Assembly (NCBI RefSeq): GCF_003226345.1
Contig: NZ_PDOF01000001.1
Span: forward strand, 1,054,001 to 1,118,000
From: Alteribacter lacisalsi
Lineage (GTDB): Bacteria > Bacillota > Bacilli > Bacillales > Salisediminibacteriaceae
Length of the DNA stretch: 64,000 bases
Direction: 5' to 3'
Of the stretch, positions 18,701 through 27,118 are shown one piece after another. The notes under the pieces were generated by a model that did no database searches, was not told where the DNA came from, and was given only the letters and a program-made list of their open reading frames with translations. Within the stretch, counting starts at the first letter, position 1, and each line of letters starts with the position of its first letter. The position numbers were made by a program, and so were the translations under genes.

Positions 18701-19246
18701 ATGGATCAAATCAGAGGAACAACGATATTTGCTGTACGCCATAACGGGACCGCCGCCATGGCCGGTGACGGGCAGGTGACGTTTGGAAACGCCGTTGTAA
18801 TGAAACATACCGCGAGGAAGGTCAGAAGGCTCTACAGAGGTAATGTTGTCGCGGGCTTTGCGGGTTCTGTTGCCGACGCTTTTACACTTTATGATAAATT
18901 TGAAACAAAGCTTGAGGAGTACAGCGGCAACCTGAAAAGAGCCGCAGTGGAACTTGCTAAGGACTGGCGGAGTGACAGGGTGCTGAGAAAACTTGAAGCG
19001 ATGCTGATTGTGATGGATAAGACCGACCTTTACCTGATTGCCGGTACCGGGGAAGTAATTGAACCGGACGACGGAATTATTGCAATCGGATCAGGAGGAA
19101 GCTATGCACTGGCTGCCGGCCGAGCACTTAAGAAGCACGGTGACTCCCTGTCTGCCAGAGAACTTGCCGTCTCTGCCCTTGAGGTCGCTTCAGACATCTG
19201 CGTTTATACGAACAATGAAATTATTGTGGAAGAAATAAAGTCATAA
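18701..19246 (+). CDS. hslV: ATP-dependent protease peptidase subunit HslV (ClpQ)
   Basis: 181 aa. Threonine-type peptidase that stacks with HslU. A six-residue propeptide MDQIRG precedes [10 protein letters not shown], so Thr7 would become the N-terminal nucleophile; B. subtilis ClpQ is also described as using an N-terminal serine, so the exact processing here is inferred. AGDGQVTFG and [14 protein letters not shown] are family-conserved. AGGAGG precedes the ATG. Confidence 0.97.
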   Translation: MDQIRGTTIFAVRHNGTAAMAGDGQVTFGNAVVMKHTARKVRRLYRGNVVAGFAGSVADAFTLYDKFETKLEEYSGNLKRAAVELAKDWRSDRVLRKLEAMLIVMDKTDLYLIAGTGEVIEPDDGIIAIGSGGSYALAAGRALKKHGDSLSARELAVSALEVASDICVYTNNEIIVEEIKS

Positions 19247-19275
19247 AGTAAAGTTTGGACAGGAGGATGAAAACG

Positions 19276-20673
19276 ATGAGTCAGTCCTTTACGCCCCGGC
19301 AGATCGTGGAAAAACTCGATCAGTACATCGTCGGCCAGTCAGGGGCCAAGCGTTCCGTAGCTGTTGCCCTTAGAAACAGATACCGCCGGTCAAAGCTTGA
19401 TGAAAGCATCCGCGATGAAATTACCCCAAAGAACATCCTGATGATCGGACCGACCGGTGTCGGTAAAACTGAAATTGCAAGACGTCTTGCTAAACTGACC
19501 GGGGCTCCATTTGTAAAAGTAGAAGCAACTAAGTTTACCGAAGTCGGTTACGTGGGCCGGGATGTCGAATCGATGGTGCGGGATCTCGTGGAGACGTCCA
19601 TTCGTATTGAAAAGGACCAGCGCATGAACAGCGTCAAGGAACAGGCATCCCAGAATGCTAACGTCAGACTGGTTGAACTGCTCGTCCCTTCAGCTAAAAA
19701 GGATGCGGGTTATAAGAATCCGTTTGAAATGCTGTTTGGAGGGAATCAGGAAAACCAGCAGGAACCGGCCGATCAAAAGGAAGAAGAAGGGATCAAGGAC
19801 CGCCGAAAGCGGATTGCCCGCCAGCTTGCTATGGGGGAACTTGAAGATCACTATGTTTCGGTGGAAGTAGAAGAGCAGCAGGGTAATTTCATGGATATGT
19901 TCCAAGGGTCAGGTATGGAGCAGATGGGCATGAACATGCAGGATATGCTCGGAAACATGATGCCGAAAAAGAAAAAGAAACGCCGGCTTCCTGTGCGCGA
20001 TGCCAGAAAAGTTCTGACAGATGATGAGGCACAGAAGCTCATTGATATGGATGAAGTGACTCAGCAGGCCGTGGTCCGAGCTGAGCAGAACGGAATGATT
20101 TTTATTGATGAAATCGATAAAGTAGCCGGCAAGGGGCAGCAGCAGTCCGCGGATGTTTCCCGTGAAGGAGTACAGCGGGACATTCTGCCTATTGTGGAAG
20201 GTTCCACGGTAATGACAAAATATGGTCCGGTAAAAACCGATCACATGCTTTTCGTGGCAGCCGGCGCGTTTCATTTTTCAAAACCGTCTGATCTGATTCC
20301 GGAGCTTCAGGGCCGGTTTCCGATCCGGGTTGAGCTATCAAGCTTGACTGTGGACGATTTTGTCCGTATTCTTGTAGAGCCGGACAATGCCCTGATCAAA
20401 CAGTATCAGGCTCTTCTTGAAACCGAAGGTATACATTTAAAATTTTCTGACGAAACTATTCGTAAGATTGCCGAAATTGCAGCAAAAGTAAACGAAGAAA
20501 CCGAAAATATCGGAGCGCGCCGTCTTCATACCATTCTCGAAAGACTGCTTGAAGACCTTTCCTTTGAAGCTTCTGATATCAATCTCGAAGAAGTCGTCAT
20601 TACACCTCAATATGTAGAAGAGAAATTACAAAGTGTCGCGCAAAACCGGGACTTGAGCCAATATATTTTATAG
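19276..20673 (+). CDS. hslU: ATP-dependent protease ATPase subunit HslU (ClpY)
   Basis: 465 aa AAA+ unfoldase that feeds HslV. Walker [14 protein letters not shown] near residue 57, Walker B FIDEIDK near 275, pore loop [15 protein letters not shown]. An intermediate domain (about residues 130-240) is rich in Met, Gln and charged residues. AGGAGG (19260-19265) suits ATG 19276 ([16 protein letters not shown]) better than ATG 19267. It follows hslV by 29 bp. Confidence 0.97.
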   Translation: MSQSFTPRQIVEKLDQYIVGQSGAKRSVAVALRNRYRRSKLDESIRDEITPKNILMIGPTGVGKTEIARRLAKLTGAPFVKVEATKFTEVGYVGRDVESMVRDLVETSIRIEKDQRMNSVKEQASQNANVRLVELLVPSAKKDAGYKNPFEMLFGGNQENQQEPADQKEEEGIKDRRKRIARQLAMGELEDHYVSVEVEEQQGNFMDMFQGSGMEQMGMNMQDMLGNMMPKKKKKRRLPVRDARKVLTDDEAQKLIDMDEVTQQAVVRAEQNGMIFIDEIDKVAGKGQQQSADVSREGVQRDILPIVEGSTVMTKYGPVKTDHMLFVAAGAFHFSKPSDLIPELQGRFPIRVELSSLTVDDFVRILVEPDNALIKQYQALLETEGIHLKFSDETIRKIAEIAAKVNEETENIGARRLHTILERLLEDLSFEASDINLEEVVITPQYVEEKLQSVAQNRDLSQYIL

Positions 20674-20684
20674 GAGGATCTATT

Positions 20685-21461
20685 ATGGATTTACTTACAA
20701 AAACAAGAAAAATTAATGAATTACTGCAGAAAACAGGAGGGCAGGCGGTCAACTTTAAAGACGTCGCTGTCACACTCCGGGATGTAATCGAAGCCAACAC
20801 ATTTATTGTAAGCCGCCGCGGAAAGCTGCTCGGCTATGCAATCAAACAGGAAATTGAAAATGAGCGGATGAAGCAGATGCTGGAAGACCGCCAGTTCCCG
20901 GAAGAGTACACAACCGGACTTTTCAAGGTTGAAGAAACCTCTTCCAATCTGGATATCGACAGTGAATTTACTGCTTTTCCAGTCGAGAACCGCGATCTGT
21001 TTGAGAACGGTCTGACAACTGTTGTCCCTATTCAGGGCGGCGGTCAGCGCCTGGGCACGCTTATTCTTGCCCGTCTTTCGGACTCGTTTGATGATGATGA
21101 TCTTCTTCTTGCCGAATACGGTGCTACCGTTGTCGGAATGGAGATCCTCCACGAAAAAACAGAGGAAATTGAACAGGAAGCCCGTTCCAAAGCCGTCGTG
21201 CAGATGGCGATCAGTTCTCTTTCCTACAGTGAACTTGAAGCTGTTGAACATATCTTTGAAGAGCTTGAAGGGAATGAAGGACTTCTCGTTGCAAGTAAAA
21301 TTGCCGACCGTGTCGGTATTACGCGTTCAGTAATTGTAAATGCCCTTCGTAAATTGGAGAGTGCCGGGGTTATTGAATCCCGTTCCCTCGGTATGAAAGG
21401 CACATATATTAAAGTTCTAAACGATAAATTTCTTGTTGAGCTGGATAAGATGAAAAACTAA
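20685..21461 (+). CDS. codY: GTP- and branched-chain amino acid-sensing repressor CodY
   Basis: 258 aa. N-terminal GAF-like sensor domain (about 1-155) that binds Ile/Leu/Val, linker, and C-terminal winged helix ([20 protein letters not shown], about 205-225) ending in KGTYIKVLN. CodY links nutrient state to motility, competence and sporulation, and in B. subtilis it represses the adjoining fla/che operon. AGGAGG precedes the ATG. A very stable hairpin follows at 21509-21537. Confidence 0.98.
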   Translation: MDLLTKTRKINELLQKTGGQAVNFKDVAVTLRDVIEANTFIVSRRGKLLGYAIKQEIENERMKQMLEDRQFPEEYTTGLFKVEETSSNLDIDSEFTAFPVENRDLFENGLTTVVPIQGGGQRLGTLILARLSDSFDDDDLLLAEYGATVVGMEILHEKTEEIEQEARSKAVVQMAISSLSYSELEAVEHIFEELEGNEGLLVASKIADRVGITRSVIVNALRKLESAGVIESRSLGMKGTYIKVLNDKFLVELDKMKN

Positions 21462-21508
21462 AGTTTCATTTTTCGAAAACGAGGCTGGGACTAAACTCAG
21501 CTAAATAG

Positions 21509-21537
21509 AAGGGCCCTCACCGACGGTGAGGGCCCTT
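21509..21537 (+). terminator. Perfect 13-bp hairpin, probable codY terminator
   Basis: AAGGGCCCTCACC (21509-21521), GAC loop, GGTGAGGGCCCTT (21525-21537). All 13 pairs match. It lacks a proper T-tract (ACTTGT follows) but should be very stable; being symmetrical it could act on both strands. It lies inside repeat F. Confidence 0.6.
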
Positions 21538-21559
21538 ACTTGTATTATGATTTTGTTCG

Positions 21560-21751
21560 GTTGATTGTTCAAAAATACACTCGCTTGCGGCGGACAAGAG
21601 TTCAGCTAGCCTGTGAAGAACTTCTGCTTCTTCCTCATCAAGGTATGCTTCGCAGCTGTCTGCGTCGAAGCACCTCGCAGCATTTTCAAGAAGGAAACGT
21701 TCGCAGCTCTTGCTTTTCCCGCAGGCGTCTCGTGATTTTTGAACAATCAAC
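21560..21751 (-). repeat. Inner repeat nested in F, reversed family core
   Basis: Ends GTTGATTGTTCAAAAAT (21560-21576) and ATTTTTGAACAATCAAC (21735-21751) are perfect inverted repeats of 17 bp, giving a 192-bp unit. Read on the minus strand it carries CGAGACGCCTGCGGG and, at 21624-21671, the 48-nt module shared with repeat H. Its position inside the F ends suggests insertion of one element into another. No coding role is evident. Confidence 0.6.
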
Positions 21752-22196
21752 GAATATGTGTACACGAAATAGGATTTGCCTTGATGGCGGTGAACTTGTG
21801 AAAGTACACTGCCTGTATGTCTCATCACCCCATTCATTACTTTTCAAAGACTGTTTTGTCCCAGCCTCGTTCGTCGTGTCATTAGGACTCTTAAATGAAC
21901 TTTGGATCATACGGCGGCAATGAGATTAGACATGCTGACGCAAATGAAATCTATAACTGACTGAAACAACAAAGAAAAAGACTATGCCAAAAGTCCCGTC
22001 TTCGTTATCCCGTCAAACTGTCTGAAATCTGCCCTGAATCGAGCATGTATACAATTATTCTCTTTAAAGGCGTGAGTGAAACAGAGAAAACTGCGTAATG
22101 TGAGGGGGTGAACGAAGGATTTGTTTACCACTTGTTGGATACAATGTACACCTGAAAAAGTAAATTAGGTCTTTTTCACAGAAATTTCAACACTGT

Positions 22197-22225
22197 TAGA
22201 CAATAACAGCGCTGTTCTATAAAAT
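22197..22225 (+). promoter_or_regulatory. Candidate SigA promoter of the fla/che operon
   Basis: TAGACA (22197-22202), 17 bp, TAAAAT (22220-22225). It lies about 120 bp before flgB, where the main fla/che promoter would be expected. No convincing SigD-type promoter (TAAA, 15 bp, GCCGATAT) was found in the gap. Confidence 0.5.
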
Positions 22226-22247
22226 ACGATTAGACGGAGGCATCCAA

Positions 22248-22334
22248 ATGTACGAGCACCCAGGTACACTGCGGAAGCCCTACAGCATGAGTCGGAACAT
22301 TACTATGAATCCGGCAGGATTAAAGAGGAAGTGA
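22248..22334 (+). CDS. Short leader ORF overlapping the flgB start region
   Basis: 28 codons (MYEHPGTLRKPYSMSRNITM, then NPAGLKRK and a stop). A strong site, ACGGAGG (22233-22239), lies 8 bp before its ATG, better than the site before flgB. Its stop overlaps GTG 22331, the earliest possible flgB start. It begins about 20 nt after the predicted transcription start. It could be a translated leader that couples to flgB, or a chance frame. Confidence 0.35.
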   Translation: MYEHPGTLRKPYSMSRNITMNPAGLKRK

Positions 22335-22342
22335 TACGCAGT

Positions 22343-22744
22343 ATGAACATCCTTAACAATTCAACGAATCAGCTGCTGGAATCAGCACTAAATGCTTCCA
22401 TGACCCGGCAGAGAACAATCTCCAATAATATTGCCAATGTAGATACACCTGGATTTAAGGCGGAGAAAACACTTTTTAAAGACGAAATGCTGCATGCTTC
22501 AGATCGTAAAAAATTCGCAGCGAATCGGACTGATCCGCGCCACCAGGAATTTGGAGGCAGTATAGGAGATTATACGACTGTTATGAAAAGCAGAGGAACT
22601 TCGATGAATCAGAGCGGCAATAACGTTGATCTGGATTATGAAATGGCGAAAATGGCTGAAAATCAGCTCTATTTTCAGGCGCTGTCAGACCGGATGAACG
22701 GAAGGTTCAACTCGATTCAGATGGTACTCGGAAAAGGGAGGTAG
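22343..22744 (+). CDS. flgB: Flagellar basal-body rod protein FlgB
   Basis: 133 aa. Proximal rod subunit. The N-terminal segment NASMTRQRTISNNIANVDTP and the C-terminal NVDLDYEMAKMAENQLYFQAL are the conserved rod-protein coiled-coil ends. The start could also be GTG 22331; both have poor spacing to AAAGAGGA (22322-22329), and coupling to the preceding short frame is possible. First structural gene of the operon. Confidence 0.94.
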   Translation: MNILNNSTNQLLESALNASMTRQRTISNNIANVDTPGFKAEKTLFKDEMLHASDRKKFAANRTDPRHQEFGGSIGDYTTVMKSRGTSMNQSGNNVDLDYEMAKMAENQLYFQALSDRMNGRFNSIQMVLGKGR

Positions 22745-22750
22745 ACCACA

Positions 22751-23191
22751 ATGTTTAAGGGGTTCAATATTTCTGCTTCTGCACTTACAGCACAGAGGCT
22801 GCGTATGGATGTGACTTCATCCAACATGGCTAATGCAGAAACATCGAGGGGACGGTTGGTAAACGGGGAATGGGAACCGTACCGGCGGAAAATGACAGTA
22901 ATGGAGCCGCAGAACAGATCTTTTTCGGATTATCTTAACCGGAGCGGCAGCATGTCTGAAGGAAATGGCGTTAAAATCAGCGGGATTGTGGAGGATCAGA
23001 CACCGTTTAAACAGATTTATAATCCGGAGCATCCCGACGCTGGAGAAGACGGTTTTACAGCAATGCCCAACGTGGACCCCCTTAAGGAAATGGTTGACCT
23101 GATGAGTGCAGCGCGATCGTACGAAGCAAATGTAACGGCACTCGATGCACATAAGAACATACTGTTAAAAGCACTGGAAATTGGAAGATAA
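22751..23191 (+). CDS. flgC: Flagellar basal-body rod protein FlgC
   Basis: 146 aa rod protein. N terminus FNISASALTAQRLRMDVTSS NMANAET and C terminus VDLMSAARSYEANVTALDAH are typical. The gap to flgB is 6 bp. It builds the rod with FlgB, FliE and the distal rod proteins. Confidence 0.96.
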   Translation: MFKGFNISASALTAQRLRMDVTSSNMANAETSRGRLVNGEWEPYRRKMTVMEPQNRSFSDYLNRSGSMSEGNGVKISGIVEDQTPFKQIYNPEHPDAGEDGFTAMPNVDPLKEMVDLMSAARSYEANVTALDAHKNILLKALEIGR

Positions 23192-23206
23192 GAGGGAGGG
23201 AACAAA

Positions 23207-23509
23207 ATGGACCCGGTAAGCAAAACAGGTTTATCTTTAATGGCCCCGACAGGAAGCCAGATCAAAACGAATACTGCTGCAGACGATGGTGAGACGTTTG
23301 CCAACTGGCTGAACGGTGCAATAGAAGAGGTAAACCAAAAACAAATTGATTCACAGGATATGACTGCGAAGCTTGTCCGCGGAGAAGATGTGGATCTTCA
23401 CAATGTTATGATCACATCCCAAAAAGCAAGTATTGCCCTTCAGACAACTGTTGAGGTTCGCAACAAAGTGATTGAAGCCTATCAGGAAACGATGAGAATG
23501 CAGGTTTAG
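23207..23509 (+). CDS. fliE: Flagellar hook-basal body adaptor FliE
   Basis: 100 aa. Joins the rod to the MS ring. The C-terminal part (ENVDLHNVMITSQKASIALQ type; here GEDVDLHNVMITSQKASIAL) is the conserved FliE helix, ending in EVRNKVIEAYQETMRMQV. The ribosome site GGGAGGG lies just before ATG 23207. Confidence 0.96.
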   Translation: MDPVSKTGLSLMAPTGSQIKTNTAADDGETFANWLNGAIEEVNQKQIDSQDMTAKLVRGEDVDLHNVMITSQKASIALQTTVEVRNKVIEAYQETMRMQV

Positions 23510-23726
23510 TCACCTGCTGATGATGCAAGTCTCCTGTTTTCTACTCACATACTTTCGCTTCCCCTTCACACTTTCAGGGGGTGCGCTACATAATTTATCG
23601 GCAAAAAGAACGAAATATTAAGCAATTATTAAAGAAATTTCAAATTTATTTCCTGAACACCGAATTAGACCGGCACAAAGCCGGAGGTTTGGCACCGTCA
23701 AAAGGAAACAGAGTCTGGGAGGAGCC
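23510..23726 (+). other. 217-bp non-coding gap between fliE and fliF with a small hairpin
   Basis: Gaps inside fla operons are normally short. This one has an AT-rich middle and a compact hairpin, CCGGC-ACAAA-GCCGG (near 23670-23684), followed by GGT-TTGGC-ACC. A weak SigD-like match (CAAA, 15 bp, ACCGAATTA) ends just before it. It may contain an internal promoter or RNA structure; I could match it to no known riboswitch. Confidence 0.3.
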
Positions 23727-25313
23727 ATGAACGAAACATTATCAGCATGGAAGCGCAAAACGGCCGATGCATGGTCTTCACGAACTAAAAAGGAAAAGGG
23801 TATTCTTGCAGGATCTGTACTCATGGCGACGGTGTTTCTGATCGTAATCATAGCTTTTACGATGAGAACGTCCTATGCGCCTCTTTATACGAATCTTACT
23901 GTGCAGGAAACAGGAGAAGTTAAAGCGGTTCTCGATGCAAGAGGGGTGGATTCCCGGGTGGACGAATCCGGTTCGGTTATTCAGGTACCGGCGGGTATGG
24001 TGGATAATCTGAAGGTGGAACTGGCGGCAGAGGGGCTTCCACGCTCTGGGTCTATCGATTACAGCTCGTTTCAGGAAAACATGGGGTTTGGAACGACGGA
24101 CAAGGAATTCAGTGTGATTGAACGTGGACTCATCCAGTCGGAGCTTGAAAATCTGATCCGAGGTATGGATGGTATTCAGTCTGCGCAGGTGATGGTCACA
24201 CTGCCAGAGCCGAGTCATTGGCTGAACGATGAAGATCAGCAGGCTTCTGCCTCTGTCGTCCTTCACCTGGCACCGGGGTCGTCGATTCAGCAGGATCAGG
24301 TAAGAGCGCTCTATCACCTGGTTTCCCGAAGTGTACCTGATCTTCCCGAAGAAAATATCGTCATGATGGATCAGATGTCCCGGTACTACGAGTTCCAGAA
24401 TGAAGGAACCGCAGACAGCACCCTTTCCATTTACGAACAGCACCGGAAAATCCAGCAGGATGTGGAGCGGGATATCCAGCGGCAGCTTCAGCAGATGCTG
24501 GGGACGATGATGGGCCCTGACAAAGTGCTCGTGACCGTTTCGACCGATATAGATTTCACTAGAGAGAACAGATACGAGGAACTCGTCACACCGGTCGATG
24601 AAGAAAATATGGAAGGCCTGGCGGTAAGTGTGGAGCGGATCACAGAAACATACTCCGGAGAAGAACCGGCAGAAGGCGGCATTGACGGTACCGGTGAAAC
24701 AGATATACCGGGTTATCCGGGCTTCGCCGCAACCGGTGAGGGGGATTACGAGCGGATCGAGGAACGAATCAACCACGATTTCAACAGAATTACAAGAGAG
24801 GTTGAGGAAAGTCCCTATCAGATTATGGATCTCGGCATTCAGGTAATGGTCGAACCGCCTGACCCGGAGGACCCCCTTTCCCTGCCTCAGGGGCGCCTGG
24901 ATGATATCAGTGAGATTCTCAGCCAGGTGGTACGAACATCCATTTCGAATGATGTGCTGGCCACCTGGGCGGATACTGATATTGATGAAAGAATCTTTGT
25001 ATCGGCCCAGCAGTTCAGTGGCAGTCCGGAACCGGATCCCGTTCAGGGAGGCCAGTCATGGTGGAACTGGGTTATACCGGCCGTACTGGCAGCCGTCGTG
25101 ATCCTCCTTGCCGTTCTTCTTCTGCGGAGGAGAAACACAGAAACAGAGGCGGGCGGCAGTTTCGTGATCGATGAACAGGCAGCAGACTCGGCGGACATTG
25201 GTGAAAGACAGGATTCCGAAGAGAAGGTCAGACGTAAACAGCTTGAAAAGCTTGCCCGTGAAAAGCCGGAAGAGTTTTCGAAACTGGTACGCACGTGGCT
25301 GTCGGAAGAATAG
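23727..25313 (+). CDS. fliF: Flagellar MS-ring protein FliF
   Basis: 528 aa. Membrane ring that carries the rod and export gate and anchors the C ring. Two membrane segments: about residues 26-44 (ILAGSVLMATVFLIVIIAF) and about 447-465 (WVIPAVLAAVVILLAVLLL). The YscJ-like ring-building domains lie between. The C-terminal tail (EEKVRRKQLEKLAREKPEEF, then SKLVRTWLSE) is the FliG-binding site. GGGAGGAG precedes ATG 23727. Confidence 0.97.
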   Translation: MNETLSAWKRKTADAWSSRTKKEKGILAGSVLMATVFLIVIIAFTMRTSYAPLYTNLTVQETGEVKAVLDARGVDSRVDESGSVIQVPAGMVDNLKVELAAEGLPRSGSIDYSSFQENMGFGTTDKEFSVIERGLIQSELENLIRGMDGIQSAQVMVTLPEPSHWLNDEDQQASASVVLHLAPGSSIQQDQVRALYHLVSRSVPDLPEENIVMMDQMSRYYEFQNEGTADSTLSIYEQHRKIQQDVERDIQRQLQQMLGTMMGPDKVLVTVSTDIDFTRENRYEELVTPVDEENMEGLAVSVERITETYSGEEPAEGGIDGTGETDIPGYPGFAATGEGDYERIEERINHDFNRITREVEESPYQIMDLGIQVMVEPPDPEDPLSLPQGRLDDISEILSQVVRTSISNDVLATWADTDIDERIFVSAQQFSGSPEPDPVQGGQSWWNWVIPAVLAAVVILLAVLLLRRRNTETEAGGSFVIDEQAADSADIGERQDSEEKVRRKQLEKLAREKPEEFSKLVRTWLSEE

Positions 25314-25323
25314 GAGGATGAAC

Positions 25324-26334
25324 GTGAAAGAGGAAATGGATTTATCAGGAAAACAAAAAGCGGCCGTCCTCCTGATTTCCCTCGGACCAGACGTGTCAGC
25401 TAATGTATATAAACATCTTACGGAAGAGGAAATTGAAGATTTAACCCTGGAAATTTCCAATGTAAGAAAGGTTGATTCAAAAACAAAGGAATATGTCCTC
25501 ACGCAGTTTCATCAGCTTGCCAAAGCCCAGGACTACATAACTCAGGGCGGGATCGGCTATGCGAAGGATGTTCTTGAAAAAGCACTCGGTGAAAAAGAAG
25601 CCATGTCCATCATTAACCGTCTTACCTCCACACTTCAGGTCAAGCCGTTTGATTTTGCGAGAAAAGCAGATCCGGAGCAGATCCGTAACTTTATTCAGAA
25701 CGAGCACCCTCAGACAATCGCCCTGATCCTCTCGTATCTTGAAAGTGAACAGGCCGGTCAGGTGCTCTCTTCTCTTCCGCAGCAGGTTCAGGCTGACGTA
25801 GCAAGAAGAATTGCGACGATGGAGGGAACGAACCCTGAAATTATCAACGAAGTGGAAGCGATTCTCGAAAAGAAGCTCAGTGCCACTGTCACACAGGACT
25901 ATACAAAAGCCGGCGGGATTGAAAGCGTAGTGGAGGTGCTGAACAGTGTTGACCGCACCACCGAACGTACGATTCTCGACAGCCTCGAAAACAGAGACCC
26001 TGTATTGGCGGAGGAAATCAAGAAGCGTATGTTTGTGTTCGAGGATATCGTGACACTTGATAACCGTTCGATTCAGCGTATTATTCGTGACGTTGAAAAT
26101 GAAGATCTTCAGCTTTCCCTGAAAGTAGCGTCAGAAGAAGTGAAGGAAACACTCTTTGGCAACATGTCCCAGCGAATGGCTGAAAACTTCAGAGAAGAGA
26201 TGGAATTTCTGGGGCCGGTCCGGCTTAAGGACGTGGAAGAAGCCCAGACCAGAATTGTGACAGTCATCCGTCATCTGGAGGAAACAGGCGAAATTGTAAT
26301 CGCCAGAGGCGGGGGAGATGATGTGATTGTCTAG
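25324..26334 (+). CDS. fliG: Flagellar motor switch protein FliG
   Basis: 336 aa. C-ring protein that contacts MotA and generates torque. LSGKQKAAVLLISLGPDVSA at the N terminus; the EHPQTIALILSYL middle-domain EHPQ motif; the charged C-terminal domain with ENEDLQLSLKVASEEVKETL. GTG 25324 (MKEEMDLSGKQ) is used since AGGAGG (25313-25318) overlaps the fliF stop and is 5 bp away; the upstream in-frame extension lies inside fliF. Confidence 0.96.
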   Translation: MKEEMDLSGKQKAAVLLISLGPDVSANVYKHLTEEEIEDLTLEISNVRKVDSKTKEYVLTQFHQLAKAQDYITQGGIGYAKDVLEKALGEKEAMSIINRLTSTLQVKPFDFARKADPEQIRNFIQNEHPQTIALILSYLESEQAGQVLSSLPQQVQADVARRIATMEGTNPEIINEVEAILEKKLSATVTQDYTKAGGIESVVEVLNSVDRTTERTILDSLENRDPVLAEEIKKRMFVFEDIVTLDNRSIQRIIRDVENEDLQLSLKVASEEVKETLFGNMSQRMAENFREEMEFLGPVRLKDVEEAQTRIVTVIRHLEETGEIVIARGGGDDVIV

Positions 26335-27118
26335 CATCGTAAGAGGTTTTCCAGACGCTATGGATAAGCGTAAAATCTCTCTCAGGCCCGTCATCACACC
26401 CGAAAACAGTGAGGAACAGGATCATCGTTCCCTCGGCGGGCGGACGCACATGCTCATTCGAGCGGAGGAAACGGTCGATGCGGCAGAAAGAAAAGCCGCA
26501 AGCCTGATCCGGCAAGCGGAAAACCAGCTGTCGGATGCCCTGAAAGAGGCAGAAGCGATCAGAATCGAAGCGGAGAGAAAAGCGGAGGCACTGTTTCAGG
26601 ACATGAAAAAGCACGGATATCAGGAAGGGTATAAAGCAGGAAAAAAAGAAGCGCACAGCGCCTGCGGCTCCCTGTTTGAAGAAGCCGAAAGAACGGTTCA
26701 CCTTTCAAAACAGGCTTACAACAGCAAACTCACTTCGTCAGAGCCTGTACTCCTAGAGCTGGCGGCGGCGGTTTCAGCGAATATTATCGGGGAAGCCCTT
26801 GAACAGAACGAAAAGTGGGTGTCGTTTGTGAAGACAGCTGTGGAAGAAGTGAAAGAACGAAAAGAAGTCGCCATTTACGTTCATCCGGAAAGATACGAGC
26901 AGACCCTTCTCCACAAACATGAATTTGATCAGATTGCGAGCCGCGCGAATGATCTCATGATTTACCCTGATCCTGAACTGGACCGCGACGGCTGTCTGCT
27001 TGAAACGGAAAGCGGCAGGGTGGACGCAGGTCTTGACAGTCAGCTTTCGGAGCTTAAAAAACAATTGCATGACCTGCTGGAGAGAGGTGAACGTGATGGA
27101 CGTCAGCCTGCTCGCTGA
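26327..27118 (+). CDS. fliH: Flagellar export ATPase regulator FliH
   Basis: 263 aa. Binds and regulates FliI and docks it at the export gate. The first half is a long charged coiled coil rich in Ala/Glu/Lys (about residues 40-110) with the family's alanine/glutamate spacing; the C-terminal half is V-ATPase E-subunit-like. TTG 26327 overlaps the fliG stop (26332-26334), implying coupled translation. The end overlaps fliI. Confidence 0.9.
   Translation: MSSIVRGFPDAMDKRKISLRPVITPENSEEQDHRSLGGRTHMLIRAEETVDAAERKAASLIRQAENQLSDALKEAEAIRIEAERKAEALFQDMKKHGYQEGYKAGKKEAHSACGSLFEEAERTVHLSKQAYNSKLTSSEPVLLELAAAVSANIIGEALEQNEKWVSFVKTAVEEVKERKEVAIYVHPERYEQTLLHKHEFDQIASRANDLMIYPDPELDRDGCLLETESGRVDAGLDSQLSELKKQLHDLLERGERDGRQPAR

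Larger units (their letters stand above)
21478..21871 (+). repeat. Interspersed repeat F, outer element with AACGAGGCTGGGAC ends
   Basis: The 881-bp codY-flgB gap opens with a 394-bp element. Its ends are inverted: AACGAGGCTGGGACTAAAC (21478-21496) against GTTTTGTCCCAGCCTCGTT (21853-21871), 18 of 19 paired. It encloses the codY hairpin (21509-21537) and a second inverted-repeat element (21560-21751). The end sequence resembles that of repeat G. I could not find a convincing target duplication. Bases 21872-22190 are AT-rich with no gene or structure that I recognise. Confidence 0.6.

Noticed and set aside
21541-21923. 127-codon + strand frame after codY
   Set aside because: It runs through the nested repeat, lacks a ribosome site and has no family features.
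22108-22155. 15-codon frame after GAGGGGGTG before the fla promoter
   Set aside because: It lies upstream of the predicted transcription start and is too short to support.
23680-23695. GGAGGTTTGGCACC, which also occurs in bacterial 23S rRNA domain V
   Set aside because: Only 14 bases agree and the flanks do not resemble rRNA; chance is the simpler explanation.
23665-23700. Resemblance to a cyclic-di-GMP riboswitch (GCACAAAGCC and the reverse of GCCAAACC)
   Set aside because: The two key motifs fall on opposite strands and the required helices cannot form; position in front of fliF is the only other support.
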